A stretch of 33,308 nucleotides of DNA. Origin: Nocardioides jejuensis (GTDB lineage Bacteria; Actinomycetota; Actinomycetes; Propionibacteriales; Nocardioidaceae). Within the stretch, counting starts at the first letter, position 1, and each line of letters starts with the position of its first letter. This document shows positions 15,761-24,654 of the stretch, one piece after another. The notes beneath the pieces are model-generated. The model was given only the letters and a program-made list of their open reading frames with translations. It was not told the origin of the DNA and made no database searches. A program made the translations under genes and the position numbers. The stretch lies in the NCBI RefSeq assembly GCF_004337475.1, contig NZ_SJZJ01000034.1, positions 1 to 33,308 on the forward strand, read 5' to 3'.

Positions 15761-17995
15761 TCAGGCGTCCGACTCCGGAGCCTCGGCGGCGTCGGCCTCG
15801 GCCGCGTCACCCTCACCCTCGATGAACGGGACGAGCGAGAGCTTGCCGCGGTCGTCGATCTCGGCGATCTGGACCTGGATCTTCTGGCCCACGGCCACGA
15901 CGTCCTCGACCGACTCGACGCGCTTGCCGTCGTTGAGGGCACGAAGCTTCGTGATGTGGAGCAGGCCGTCCTTGCCGGGGAGCAGGGACACGAAGGCGCC
16001 GAAGTTCGTCGTCTTCACGACCGTGCCGAGGTAGCGCTCGCCAACCTCCGGCATGGTCGGGTTGGCGATCGCGTTGATCGCCGATCGGGCAGCCTCGGCA
16101 GCCTCGCCGTTGGTCGCGCCGATGTAGACGGTGCCGTCGTCCTCGATGGAGATCGAAGCGCCGGTGTCGTCCTGGATCTGGTTGATCATCTTGCCCTTCG
16201 GGCCGATGACCTCACCGATCTTGTCGACGGGGACCTTCACGGTGATGATGCGCGGCGCGTGGACCGACATCTCCTCGGGCTCGTCGATGGCCTCGGCCAT
16301 GACGTCGAGGATCGTGTGGCGGGCGTCGCGGGCCTGGGTCAGCGCCGCAGCGAGGACCTCGGCCGGGATGCCGTCGAGCTTCGTGTCGAGCTGGAGGGCC
16401 GTGACGAAGTCGCGGGTACCGGCGACCTTGAAGTCCATGTCGCCGAACGCGTCCTCGGCACCGAGGATGTCGGTGAGCGCGACGTACTCGGTCTTGCCGT
16501 CGATGGTGTCGGAGATGAGACCCATCGCGATGCCGGCGACCGAGGCACGGAGCGGAACGCCGGCCTGAAGGAGCGACAGCGTCGAGGCGCAGACCGAACC
16601 CATCGAGGTGGAGCCGTTGGAGCCCATGGCCTCGGACAGCTGACGGATCGCGTAGGGGAACTCCTCGCGGGTCGGCAGGACCGGGAGGAGGGCGCGGCGC
16701 GCGAGCGCACCGTGACCGACCTCGCGACGCTTCGGCGAACCGACGCGGCCCGTCTCACCGGTGGAGAACGGCGGGAAGATGTACTTGTGCATGTAGCGGC
16801 GGTGCTTCTCCGGCGACAGCGTGTCGAGCTGCTGCTCGAGCTTCAGCATGTCGAGGGTCGTGACGCCCAGGATCTGGGTCTCGCCACGCTCGAAGAGGGC
16901 CGAACCGTGCACGCGCGGGATGACCTCGACCTCGGCGCTCAGGGCGCGGATGTCGGCGAGGCCACGGCCGTCGATGCGGACCTTGTCGCGCAGGACGCGC
17001 TCGCGCACGCACTGCTTGGAGACGGAGCGGAACGCCGCGCCGATCTCCTTCTCGCGACCCTCGAACTGCGCGCCGATCTGGTCCAGGAGCGCGGCCTTCA
17101 GCTCGTCGAGCTTCTCCTCGCGGTCCTGCTTGTCGGCGATGGTCATCGCAGCGGAGACGTCCGCCTTGACGGCAGCCTCGACGGCAGCGAAGACGTCGTC
17201 CTCGTAGTCGAGGAAGATCGGGAACTCCTGGACGGGCTTCGCGGCGACCTTCGCCAGCTCGGCCTGCGCCTCGCAGAGCTGCTTGATGAACGGCTTGGCG
17301 GCCTCGAGGCCGGTCGCGACGATCTCCTCGGAGGGAGCCTGGACGCCCGACTGGACGAGGTCCCAGGTCTGCTCCGTGGCCTCGGCCTCGACCATCATGA
17401 TCGCGACGTCGCCGGTCTCGGTGACACGGCCGGCAACGACCATGTCGAAGACCGCGCGCTCGAGCTCGGAGTGACGCGGGAAGGCGACCCACTGGCCGTC
17501 GATGAGGGCGACGCGGACGCCACCGACCGGGCCGGAGAACGGCAGGCCGGAGATCTGCGTGGACGCCGACGCGGCGTTGATCGCGAGCACGTCGTACGGC
17601 GTGTCCGGGTTGAGCGCCATGACGGTGATGACGACCTGGACCTCGTTGCGCAGACCCTTCTTGAAGGTCGGGCGCAGCGGGCGGTCGATCAGGCGGCACG
17701 CGAGGATCGCGTCCTCGCCCGGGCGACCCTCGGAGCGGAAGAAGGAGCCGGGGATCTTGCCCGCGGCGTACATGCGCTCCTCGACGTCGATCGTCAGCGG
17801 GAAGAAGTCGAAGTGGTCCTTCGGCGTCTTGCCGGCGGTCGTCGCCGAGAGAAGCATGGTGTCGTCGTCGAGGTACGCGGTGACAGCACCGGCGGCCTGA
17901 CGAGCAAGGAGACCCGACTCGAACTTGATCGTGCGGGTGCCGAACTTGCCGTTGTCGAGAACGGTCTCGACGGCAGAGATGGTTGCCTCAGTCAA
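15761..17995 (-). CDS. pnp: Polyribonucleotide nucleotidyltransferase (PNPase)
   Basis: A 744-aa 3'-5' phosphorolytic exoribonuclease, which in actinobacteria also synthesises RNA tails. It has two RNase PH-like domains linked by an all-helical domain, a KH domain (about 588-645, with IGPKG) and an S1 domain (about 652-723). [20 protein letters not shown] belongs to the first PH domain and [18 protein letters not shown] to the second. The start is a rare TTG, preceded by AAAGGG at about 7 nt; TTG fits a gene whose translation is kept low. The tail is acidic ([17 protein letters not shown]). The leader contains several hairpins, as expected for rpsO-pnp regions cleaved by RNase III. Confidence 0.97.
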   Translation of the reverse strand: MTEATISAVETVLDNGKFGTRTIKFESGLLARQAAGAVTAYLDDDTMLLSATTAGKTPKDHFDFFPLTIDVEERMYAAGKIPGSFFRSEGRPGEDAILACRLIDRPLRPTFKKGLRNEVQVVITVMALNPDTPYDVLAINAASASTQISGLPFSGPVGGVRVALIDGQWVAFPRHSELERAVFDMVVAGRVTETGDVAIMMVEAEATEQTWDLVQSGVQAPSEEIVATGLEAAKPFIKQLCEAQAELAKVAAKPVQEFPIFLDYEDDVFAAVEAAVKADVSAAMTIADKQDREEKLDELKAALLDQIGAQFEGREKEIGAAFRSVSKQCVRERVLRDKVRIDGRGLADIRALSAEVEVIPRVHGSALFERGETQILGVTTLDMLKLEQQLDTLSPEKHRRYMHKYIFPPFSTGETGRVGSPKRREVGHGALARRALLPVLPTREEFPYAIRQLSEAMGSNGSTSMGSVCASTLSLLQAGVPLRASVAGIAMGLISDTIDGKTEYVALTDILGAEDAFGDMDFKVAGTRDFVTALQLDTKLDGIPAEVLAAALTQARDARHTILDVMAEAIDEPEEMSVHAPRIITVKVPVDKIGEVIGPKGKMINQIQDDTGASISIEDDGTVYIGATNGEAAEAARSAINAIANPTMPEVGERYLGTVVKTTNFGAFVSLLPGKDGLLHITKLRALNDGKRVESVEDVVAVGQKIQVQIAEIDDRGKLSLVPFIEGEGDAAEADAAEAPESDA

Positions 17996-18012
17996 GGCAG
18001 ACCCTTTCTGTT

Positions 18013-18103
18013 TGCGGAGCGAACCGCACGACCGCCTCAGGCAGGTCTGGTTGAAGAACCCGCCGCACCCTCATGTGAGGGGGCCGATCTTCGATCGAGG
18101 CCC
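18013..18103 (-). promoter_or_regulatory. Structured pnp leader
   Basis: Within the 293-bp rpsO-pnp gap three hairpins can form: 18013-18028 (TGCGG/CCGCA), 18068-18081 (CCCTCA/TGAGGG) and 18081-18103 (GGGCC-GATC / GATC-ggccc with a 2-nt bulge). In E. coli and Streptomyces this region is cut by RNase III and mediates PNPase autocontrol; the same role here is inference. The rest, 18104-18248, shows nothing I can name. Confidence 0.5.
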
Positions 18104-18250
18104 GCAGATCCAGGCGTTGATCAAGCCTGTCGAGATCTGAAAGCCACTACCGAGGACCGGGCCGACGTCTGCGCGGGACGCTCCTGTGTGTGGTTTGTAT
18201 GGAGTTGTCGGAGCCGAGCCTACCCAGCAGGGCAGACCCCCGTGAAGCAA

Positions 18251-18283
18251 GACCGCCCACCCGCGTGTGGCGGATGGGCGGTC
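18251..18283 (-). terminator. rpsO terminator
   Basis: GACCGCCCA (18251-18259) pairs perfectly with TGGGCGGTC (18275-18283), starting 5 nt after the rpsO stop. It may allow partial read-through into pnp. Confidence 0.75.
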
Positions 18284-18288
18284 CCGTA

Positions 18289-18564
18289 TCAGCGGCGGAG
18301 GCCGAGGCGCTCGATGATCGAGCGGTAGCGCTCGATCTCGGTCTTCTGCAGGTAGTTCAGCAGACGACGGCGCTGGCCGACGAGGAGCAGCAGGCCACGA
18401 CGCGAGTGGTGGTCGTGCTTGTGCTGCTTGAGGTGCTCGGTGAGGTGCGAGATGCGGTGCGAGAGCAGCGCGATCTGGACCTCCGGAGAACCGGTGTCAC
18501 CCTCGGACTTGCCGTACTCGGCGATGATCTTCTTCTTGGTCTCCGCGTCGGTACCGATCGACAT
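18289..18564 (-). CDS. rpsO: 30S ribosomal protein S15
   Basis: A 91-aa primary 16S rRNA-binding protein. The whole sequence is canonical: [51 protein letters not shown] and the C-terminal [16 protein letters not shown] start with GAAGGAGG 8 nt upstream. It lies upstream of pnp as in most bacteria. The 154-bp gap to the next gene holds a small hairpin (TGCCC-GAAAT-GGGCA, about 18650-18664) and presumably the rpsO promoter. Confidence 0.98.
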   Translation of the reverse strand: MSIGTDAETKKKIIAEYGKSEGDTGSPEVQIALLSHRISHLTEHLKQHKHDHHSRRGLLLLVGQRRRLLNYLQKTEIERYRSIIERLGLRR

Positions 18565-18718
18565 ATCGCGGTCCTCCTTCGTCTCGTTGCGCGGCGCGCC
18601 CGGGCCTGTTCACCGGGGCACTCTGTGTCCGCGGCCGTTCTTACGGCAGTGCTGCCCGAAATGGGCAACCGGGCAAGGCTATCGCAGCCCCGCCCGGTGC
18701 CCAATTCGGTGGAGGTGG

Positions 18719-21073
18719 TCAGGCGTTGACCAGCTCCGCGGTCTCCTCGGGGTCGACCTTGTCCTGGCCGAGCTTGCTCGGCCACCAGATCTTGTCGCCG
18801 AGGTCGATGTTGATCGCGGTCACCAGAACCGAGCGGACGATCATCGTGTCCAGCAATACGCCGAGTGCCACCGCGAGACCGAGTTCTGCCAAGAAAACCA
18901 TCGGCAAAGTGCCGAGGACCAGGAACGTCGCCGCTAGCACCATCCCCGCCGACGTGATCACGCCGCCTGTTGAGGCAAGGGCAACCAACGAGCCCTTTCG
19001 GGTGCCGTGCTGGAGGGACTCCTCGCGGACCCGGGTCATCAGGAAGATGTTGTAGTCGATACCCAGTGCGACCAGGAAGACGAACGCGAACAGCGGGAAT
19101 CCTGAATCTGCACCATGAAACCCCAGCACGTAATCGAAGATCAGCGTCGAGATGCCCAGCGCGGAGGCGAAGGACAGAATGACGGTGCCCAGCAAGAGAA
19201 GGGGTGCAGCCAGCGCGCGCAGGAGCATCATCAGGATGAGCAGCACTACGGCGAGCACCAACGGAATGATGATCTTGCGGTCGTGTTGCGACGCGATCTT
19301 CGTATCGAGGTAAAAGGCAGCCTGGCCACCCACGAGCGATGACGAATCCGACTTGTGCGCCGCGGCACGTGCGTCCAGCACGATGTCCCACGCGTCCTGA
19401 GACGCCACATCCGGGGCAATCGGCCCCTCAAACCAGGCGCGACCGTCGGCCAGCGGCCGGGTATCTGTCAGCGTGCCGATGCCCTGCACATCCCCAACGG
19501 CAGTTCGCAGCTGGTCGATGCGACCCGCGTCGCCGACGACCTGCACTGTGTTCGTCTGGTTTGTCAGCTTGTGATCAGCCAACAGGTTCATCGCGGTGAC
19601 CGACTTCAACTCCGTGGTGAAGGAATCCTCGGTCGTCAGCCCATTCGCATCCAGCTTCATAAGGCCGAGTGCGCCGATCGCAAGCACGGCGGCAGTCACC
19701 ACCCACACCCTTCGCGGCCGCGGCGCGATGAAGGAGCCAACCCGCGCCCAAAGGCCGCCTTGGGTCGGTTCGGCCGAACCAAACTCGGGACGCCCGTGGA
19801 GTCGGGTCCAGTGTTCGATCCCGACCTGCAACAGAGTGATCAGGCTGACCGCGAAGACCAGCAGTCCGACGATCACCAGCGGAAGCACGGATCCAACTTG
19901 GCCGACAATTCCCAAGCCTGCACCAACGGCCAGGCCGGAGCCCGCGCCAACCGCCCAACGGCGGTGACCCGTGCGTGCCGGACCAAAGATCCAGCGACCC
20001 GTCACGACCAGCAGGGCAGGCAGCAGCACCATCATCACGAAGAGCGTGACGAGAACTCCGACCGCGAGCACAGGGCCGAGACTGGCGGTCGAATTCAGCT
20101 CTGCCACCGCAAGGCACATCAGACCCACGGCAACAGTGGCAGCGCTCGCGATGACGGCAGGGCCTGCTCGATGGAGGGCATGGGCCATGGCCTCGTGACG
20201 ATCCTCGAAGTTGCGCAACTCCTCGCGGTACCGCGCCACGAGCAGCAAGGCGTAGTCGGTGCCTGCTCCGATGGTGAGGATGCCGAGGATGTACTGGCTC
20301 TGGTCGTTGACCGTAAGCCCCGCGTCCTTGGCCAGTAGGTAGACGACGCCGCCAGCCATCACGTTCGCGACACCGGCGCAGGCAATGACGACAAGAACAA
20401 GGAATGCACTGCGATACGCCACGAGAAGAATCAGGATCACAGCGACGAACGTGTAGATCATCAGCATGTGATTGGACCCTTGGAAGGAGTCGATGAAGTC
20501 CGCGGCCTGACCTCCGGCACCGCCGACGTAGACATCGACTCCGTCGATCGCGGTGATCTTCTTGACCTCCGAGACCGGGTCGACGATCTTGTTCCACCCA
20601 TCCTTGCCGAGATTGAAGGTGAAGAAGAGGTAGGCGGCCTCGCCGTCGGGCGAGACCAGGGACGGAACGTTCTTTCCCTGCGACGCGAGCATGCGCGCAG
20701 CGTCGGGCGTGAGCACCCCGCTGTCTGTCACCCCCTTGATCTTCACGATCTTGCTTGCCTGACGGTCCATCTCAGCGAAGTCGGCAGGCGTGAGTCCGCT
20801 TGCGCGGTGATAGACCACCAATGTCGGGATGTCGTTGGGATCAACATCCTTGGCCAGCGCCTCGGACACCTTGGTCGCCTCCGCGGACCCTGGGAGCCAT
20901 GACGACGCCTCATTGTTCTTGACGTCGGCCAGCTTGGCGCCGAGGGAACCGAAGCCAGCCGTCATGAGGATGACGACAACCACCATGAGCCACTTCGTTA
21001 CGCGCCCGGTCAGGGCGCCCGCTACGTGTCGATGCATGAGGCAAACACTGCCGCCTCCCACTGACAACCGCAT
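18719..21073 (-). CDS. MMPL/RND-family membrane transporter
   Basis: A 784-aa transporter of the MMPL family (two tandem RND-like halves), which exports lipids or other hydrophobic compounds with the proton gradient. Each half has one N-terminal membrane helix, an extracellular domain and a bundle of five helices. The conserved proton-relay motifs are GAGTDYALLLVARYREE in the first half and ALGIDYNIFLMTRVREE in the second. ATG 21073 has AGGGG 9 nt upstream; ATG 21037 (MHRHVAGALTGRVTKW) is closer to family starts. Unlike its neighbours it uses many A/T-ending codons, visible by eye, which suggests acquisition by transfer. It has no adjacent regulator. Confidence 0.92.
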   Translation of the reverse strand: MRLSVGGGSVCLMHRHVAGALTGRVTKWLMVVVVILMTAGFGSLGAKLADVKNNEASSWLPGSAEATKVSEALAKDVDPNDIPTLVVYHRASGLTPADFAEMDRQASKIVKIKGVTDSGVLTPDAARMLASQGKNVPSLVSPDGEAAYLFFTFNLGKDGWNKIVDPVSEVKKITAIDGVDVYVGGAGGQAADFIDSFQGSNHMLMIYTFVAVILILLVAYRSAFLVLVVIACAGVANVMAGGVVYLLAKDAGLTVNDQSQYILGILTIGAGTDYALLLVARYREELRNFEDRHEAMAHALHRAGPAVIASAATVAVGLMCLAVAELNSTASLGPVLAVGVLVTLFVMMVLLPALLVVTGRWIFGPARTGHRRWAVGAGSGLAVGAGLGIVGQVGSVLPLVIVGLLVFAVSLITLLQVGIEHWTRLHGRPEFGSAEPTQGGLWARVGSFIAPRPRRVWVVTAAVLAIGALGLMKLDANGLTTEDSFTTELKSVTAMNLLADHKLTNQTNTVQVVGDAGRIDQLRTAVGDVQGIGTLTDTRPLADGRAWFEGPIAPDVASQDAWDIVLDARAAAHKSDSSSLVGGQAAFYLDTKIASQHDRKIIIPLVLAVVLLILMMLLRALAAPLLLLGTVILSFASALGISTLIFDYVLGFHGADSGFPLFAFVFLVALGIDYNIFLMTRVREESLQHGTRKGSLVALASTGGVITSAGMVLAATFLVLGTLPMVFLAELGLAVALGVLLDTMIVRSVLVTAINIDLGDKIWWPSKLGQDKVDPEETAELVNA

Positions 21074-21148
21074 CAGGAATTCCCCTGAGATCGCCGATCC
21101 GTCAGGAACGGAGAAGTCAGGGTCACTCCTCCCCCCGCCCGCGACCCC

Positions 21149-22846
21149 TCAGGCCAGGGCGTCGCGCACGGCGATCCGCGCGGCTTCGGGATCGAGCGCG
21201 GCCAGCGCGGCCTCGGCAGCGCGCCGGCAGTCGGCCATCGTGACCCGGCCCAGCTGCGCACCCACGGGGCGCACCGCCGCAGGAGCCATCGACAGCGAGG
21301 TGATCCCCAGCCCGACGAGCACGCAGGCGAGCAAGGGATCGGCAGCGGCCTCGCCGCAGACGCCGACCGGCTTGCGTGCGGTCACACCAGCCGCTGCGGT
21401 CATCGCGATCAGCTGCAGGACGGCCGGCTGCCAGGCGTCGGTCAGGTGCGCGAGGTCGGTGGCCATGCGGTCTGCCGCCATCGTGTACTGGGTCAGGTCG
21501 TTGGTGCCGATCGACAGGAAGTCGACGACCTCGAGCATGCGGGCGGCCTGCAGTGCGGCGCTCGGCACCTCGATCATCACGCCCGGCTTCAGCCCGCGCT
21601 CGCGCACCTTGGCGGCGAACTCCCCGGCCTCGGCGACCGTGGCGACCATCGGAGCCATCACCCAGGTCTCGACGCCGGACGATGCGCTGGCGGAGGCGAT
21701 CGCGTCGAGCTGCCGGTCGAGCAGATCCGGGTTGTCGAAGGAGAGCCGCAGCCCGCGCACTCCGAGCGCAGGGTTCTCCTCCCCCTTGTGCGTCGCGAAC
21801 CCGATCGGCTTGTCCGAGCCCGCATCGAGCGTGCGCGCGACGACGTGGCGCCCCTGCCCGAACGCCGCGAGCACGTCCGCATAGATCGCGGCCTGCTCCT
21901 CGACCGACGGCTCGTCGGCCCGGTTGAGGAACGACAGCTCGGTCCGGAACAGGCCCACTCCCTCTACCGGCGCGTGGGCGGCCGTCTGCGCGGTGGGTAC
22001 GTCGGCGACGTTGGCGAGCAGCTTCACGTGGACGCCGTCGGCGGTCGCGGCCGGGCCGGACCACCCGGCGATCGCGTCACGACGGACGGCGTCGTCCGCG
22101 GCGAGGGTCCGCGACTCTTCGGGGTCGGCGCCCGTGACGACCAGTCCGGTGGTGCCGTCGACGAGCACCCACGTGCCGTCGGCGATCCGGCCGGCGCCGG
22201 TCGCACCCACCACGCACGGGATGCCGAGCTGACGGGCGATGATCGCGGTGTGACTGGTGGGGCCGCCCAAGCCCGTGACCAGTGCCAGCACCAGCGACGG
22301 GTCGAGCAGGGCCGTGTCCGACGGGGCGAGATCCTTGGCGAGGAGCACGGACGGATCCACCGGCACCGGCACGCCAGGCTCGGCCACCCCGACGAGGCGC
22401 GCGGTGATCCGGCGTTCGATGTCACGCAGGTCGGTGACCCGCTCCGCCATGAGGCCGCCCATCTGGGTGAACATGCCGGCGAAGTGCTCGACAGCGATCT
22501 GCAGCGACGGCAGCAGCTGCTCGCCGGCATTCAGCTGCTTGCGGACGAGGGACCGCATCCCCTTGTCACGCGCCAGGCCGGCACTCGCGGCAAGCACCTC
22601 GGCGGCAGCACCGGAGACGGACATCGCCTTGGCCGCGAAGCCATCAGCGACCGCGGCGGCCGCGTCGTCGTACGCCGAGAGGGCTGCCGCCGCGTCAGGG
22701 AACGTCACGGACGCGAAGGCCTCGATGGCCGCCGCCGGCACCTCCTCGCGGGCCAGGACGGCGGGGCCGTACGCGACTCCGGGCACGACCGGGGTGCCCT
22801 GGATCTTCATCGTCGTCTGCTGCGCTGTTTCGGTGACCACGGTCAC
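21149..22846 (-). CDS. ptsI: PTS enzyme I (phosphoenolpyruvate-protein phosphotransferase)
   Basis: A 565-aa cytoplasmic enzyme that autophosphorylates from PEP and passes the phosphate to HPr. The active histidine is His199 in GGPTSHTAIIARQLGIP. The PEP-binding barrel contains GVGLFRTELSFL, the SIGTNDLTQYTMAADR block and the catalytic Cys497 in GVCGEAAADPLL. The family usually begins at MKIQGTPVVPGVAYGPA, i.e. ATG 22810; the GTG at 22846 extends it by 12 residues and has only weak GGGG upstream. A TTGACT/TTAATT pair with 18-nt spacing would put the transcript start inside the GTG version, favouring ATG 22810. Divergent from fruR. Confidence 0.95.
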   Translation of the reverse strand: MTVVTETAQQTTMKIQGTPVVPGVAYGPAVLAREEVPAAAIEAFASVTFPDAAAALSAYDDAAAAVADGFAAKAMSVSGAAAEVLAASAGLARDKGMRSLVRKQLNAGEQLLPSLQIAVEHFAGMFTQMGGLMAERVTDLRDIERRITARLVGVAEPGVPVPVDPSVLLAKDLAPSDTALLDPSLVLALVTGLGGPTSHTAIIARQLGIPCVVGATGAGRIADGTWVLVDGTTGLVVTGADPEESRTLAADDAVRRDAIAGWSGPAATADGVHVKLLANVADVPTAQTAAHAPVEGVGLFRTELSFLNRADEPSVEEQAAIYADVLAAFGQGRHVVARTLDAGSDKPIGFATHKGEENPALGVRGLRLSFDNPDLLDRQLDAIASASASSGVETWVMAPMVATVAEAGEFAAKVRERGLKPGVMIEVPSAALQAARMLEVVDFLSIGTNDLTQYTMAADRMATDLAHLTDAWQPAVLQLIAMTAAAGVTARKPVGVCGEAAADPLLACVLVGLGITSLSMAPAAVRPVGAQLGRVTMADCRRAAEAALAALDPEAARIAVRDALA

Positions 22847-22871
22847 AAATTAACCCCGAGACCCCCTAGAC

Positions 22872-22911
22872 AGTCAACAGGTTCGGGAGTAAAACAACAT
22901 AAACACAGATT
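22872..22911. promoter_or_regulatory. Candidate operator/promoter region between ptsI and fruR
   Basis: The 81-bp divergent gap is strikingly AT-rich at 22890-22911 and holds AAAACAACATAAACAC, two similar AAACA half-motifs about one helical turn apart, resembling DeoR-family operators. On the minus strand TTGACT (22872-22877) lies 18 nt from TTAATT (22848-22853), a plausible ptsI promoter. FruR is the obvious candidate to bind here; this is inference. Confidence 0.45.
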
Positions 22912-22927
22912 CACCGGAGGAGTTGCC

Positions 22928-23695
22928 GTGTACGCAGAAGAGCGCCAGCAGGCGATCACCCGCCTCGTCGGAGAGCGGGGCCGGGTCGCCGTCGCGGACC
23001 TCGCCGTCGAGTTCGACGTCACCACCGAGACCGTGCGCCGCGACCTCTCCCTCCTCGAGCGCGCCGGGCTGGTGCACCGCGTCCACGGTGGCGCCGTTCC
23101 GGCCGGCTCCCTCGCGGGAATCGAGTCGGCCCTCAGCGAGCGCGACACGGTCAACCAGCGCGCGAAGGAGCAGATCGCCCGCGCCGCCCTCGCCCAGCTC
23201 CCCCGCGGCGAGGCCACCATCGTGCTCGACGCCGGATCCACCACCGCGCGGCTCGCGTCCATGCTCCCGACCGACCGCCGCCTGGTCGTGGTCACGCACG
23301 CAGTACCGGTCGCGGCCCGCCTCGCCGGCCTCGGCAACATCGAGCTCCACCTGCTGCCCGGACGGGTCCGTCCGTCCACCCAGGCCGCGGTCGGAGCCGA
23401 CACCGTCGCGGCGCTCGGCCGGATCCGCGCCGACGTCGTCTTCGTGGGCACCAACGGGCTCACCCTCGACCACGGCCTCTCCACCCCGGACCTCGAGGAG
23501 GCAGCCGCCAAGCGCGCCCTGATCCGCGCCGGCCGCAAGGTCGTCGTGCTCGCCGACTCCAGCAAGATCGGCCAGGAGACCGCACAGAGCTTCGCCGACC
23601 TCGCCGAGGTCGACGTCGTGATCACCGACTCGGCGATCGACCCGCGCGACCAGGTCGGGATCGCTGCCGCCGGCCCCGAGGTCGTCATCGCATGA
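22928..23695 (+). CDS. fruR: DeoR-family transcriptional regulator of the fructose PTS
   Basis: A 255-aa repressor-type regulator. The N-terminal DeoR helix-turn-helix is complete: AEERQQAITRLVGERGRVAVADLAVEFDVTTETVRRDLSLLERAGLVHRVHGGA. The C-terminal sugar-phosphate sensor domain shows IVLDAGSTTARLA, VFVGTNGLTLDHGLSTPDLEEAAAKRALI and VVLADSSKIGQ. The GTG start has an excellent GGAGGAG 6 nt upstream. Its stop overlaps the start of the 1-phosphofructokinase gene (ATGA), making it the first gene of fruR-fruK-fruA. The likely effector is fructose-1-phosphate, from context and from related actinobacterial systems. Confidence 0.93.
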   Translation: MYAEERQQAITRLVGERGRVAVADLAVEFDVTTETVRRDLSLLERAGLVHRVHGGAVPAGSLAGIESALSERDTVNQRAKEQIARAALAQLPRGEATIVLDAGSTTARLASMLPTDRRLVVVTHAVPVAARLAGLGNIELHLLPGRVRPSTQAAVGADTVAALGRIRADVVFVGTNGLTLDHGLSTPDLEEAAAKRALIRAGRKVVVLADSSKIGQETAQSFADLAEVDVVITDSAIDPRDQVGIAAAGPEVVIA

Positions 23696-24654
23696 TCACC
23701 ACCCTCACCGCTCACCCCAGCCTCGACCGGACCGTGGTCCTGACCGGCCCGCTCGAGCGCGGTGCCGTGCTGCGGGTCGCGTCGTCCGGCGTTCAGGCTG
23801 CGGGCAAGGGGGTCAACATCTCCCGTGCTGCCGTCTCCGCCGGACTCGCGACCGTCGCCGTGCTCCCCGCCGAGCCGGATGACGCCTTCGTCCGCGAGCT
23901 CGTCGCAGCGGGCGTCGACTGCGTCCCGGTCGCTGGCGGTGGCCCGATCCGCGTCAACCTGACCCTGACCGAGCCTGACGGCACCACCACCAAGCTCAAC
24001 GCATCGGCCGAGCCCGCGACCCCCGACCTGCTCACCGGCCTGGCGAAGGCAGTCCTCGACCAGGCCGACGGCGGATGGGTCGTCCTCGCCGGCTCCCTCC
24101 CTCCGGGCACCCCCGACCGCTGGTACGCCGACCTGGCGGCCGCCCTCCGTCGTACGCCGGCGCGGGTGGCCGTGGACACGAGCGACGCACCGCTCCGCGC
24201 GCTTGTCGACGCTCTCGAGTCCGGCGCGCCGCACCTGATCAAGCCGAACACCGAGGAGCTCGCCTCGGTCACTGGCGCGGATCCTGCCGTCCTCGAGTCC
24301 GACCCCGTCGCTGCGGCTCACGCAGCCCAGGTCCTCGTCGACCGCGGCTTGGACGCCGTGCTGGCCACCCTCGGCGGCGCCGGCGCCGTCCTGGTCACCC
24401 GCGATGGCGCCTGGCACGCCTCTCCCCCGCCGACCACCGTCGTCAGCACCGTCGGCGCCGGTGACTGCAGCCTGTTCGGCTACCTCCTCGGCGACCAGCG
24501 CGGGCTGCCCGCCGACCAACGACTCGCACTCGCCGTGGCCTACGGCAGCGCAGCGGCCGCGCTCCCCGGCACGACCATCCCCACCCCCGCACAGGTGCAC
24601 CCGGCCCTCGTGCCCGTCACGCAGCTCGACATCGCAGGAGGCATCACCTCATGA
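23692..24654 (+). CDS. fruK: 1-phosphofructokinase (PfkB family)
   Basis: A 320-aa kinase that converts fructose-1-phosphate, made by the permease, to fructose-1,6-bisphosphate. The N-terminus ITTLTAHPSLDRTVVL, AAGKGVNISRAAVSAGL and the substrate-site LAGSLPPGTP are typical of the FruK/LacC/PfkB-phosphosugar subgroup. The catalytic Asp258 lies in VGAGDCSLFGYL, with Cys where GAGDS/GAGDA is commoner. It overlaps fruR by 4 nt upstream and fruA by 4 nt downstream, so translation of all three is coupled. Confidence 0.94.
   Translation: MITTLTAHPSLDRTVVLTGPLERGAVLRVASSGVQAAGKGVNISRAAVSAGLATVAVLPAEPDDAFVRELVAAGVDCVPVAGGGPIRVNLTLTEPDGTTTKLNASAEPATPDLLTGLAKAVLDQADGGWVVLAGSLPPGTPDRWYADLAAALRRTPARVAVDTSDAPLRALVDALESGAPHLIKPNTEELASVTGADPAVLESDPVAAAHAAQVLVDRGLDAVLATLGGAGAVLVTRDGAWHASPPPTTVVSTVGAGDCSLFGYLLGDQRGLPADQRLALAVAYGSAAAALPGTTIPTPAQVHPALVPVTQLDIAGGITS

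Noticed and set aside
15719..18328. 869-aa open frame on the plus strand
   Set aside because: It is antisense to pnp and rpsO, with low-complexity Arg/Asp/Leu composition and no motif.
22833..22846. GTGACC-AC-GGTCAC palindrome at the ptsI start as an operator
   Set aside because: It is short, within or at the start of coding sequence, and such GC palindromes are frequent by chance here.
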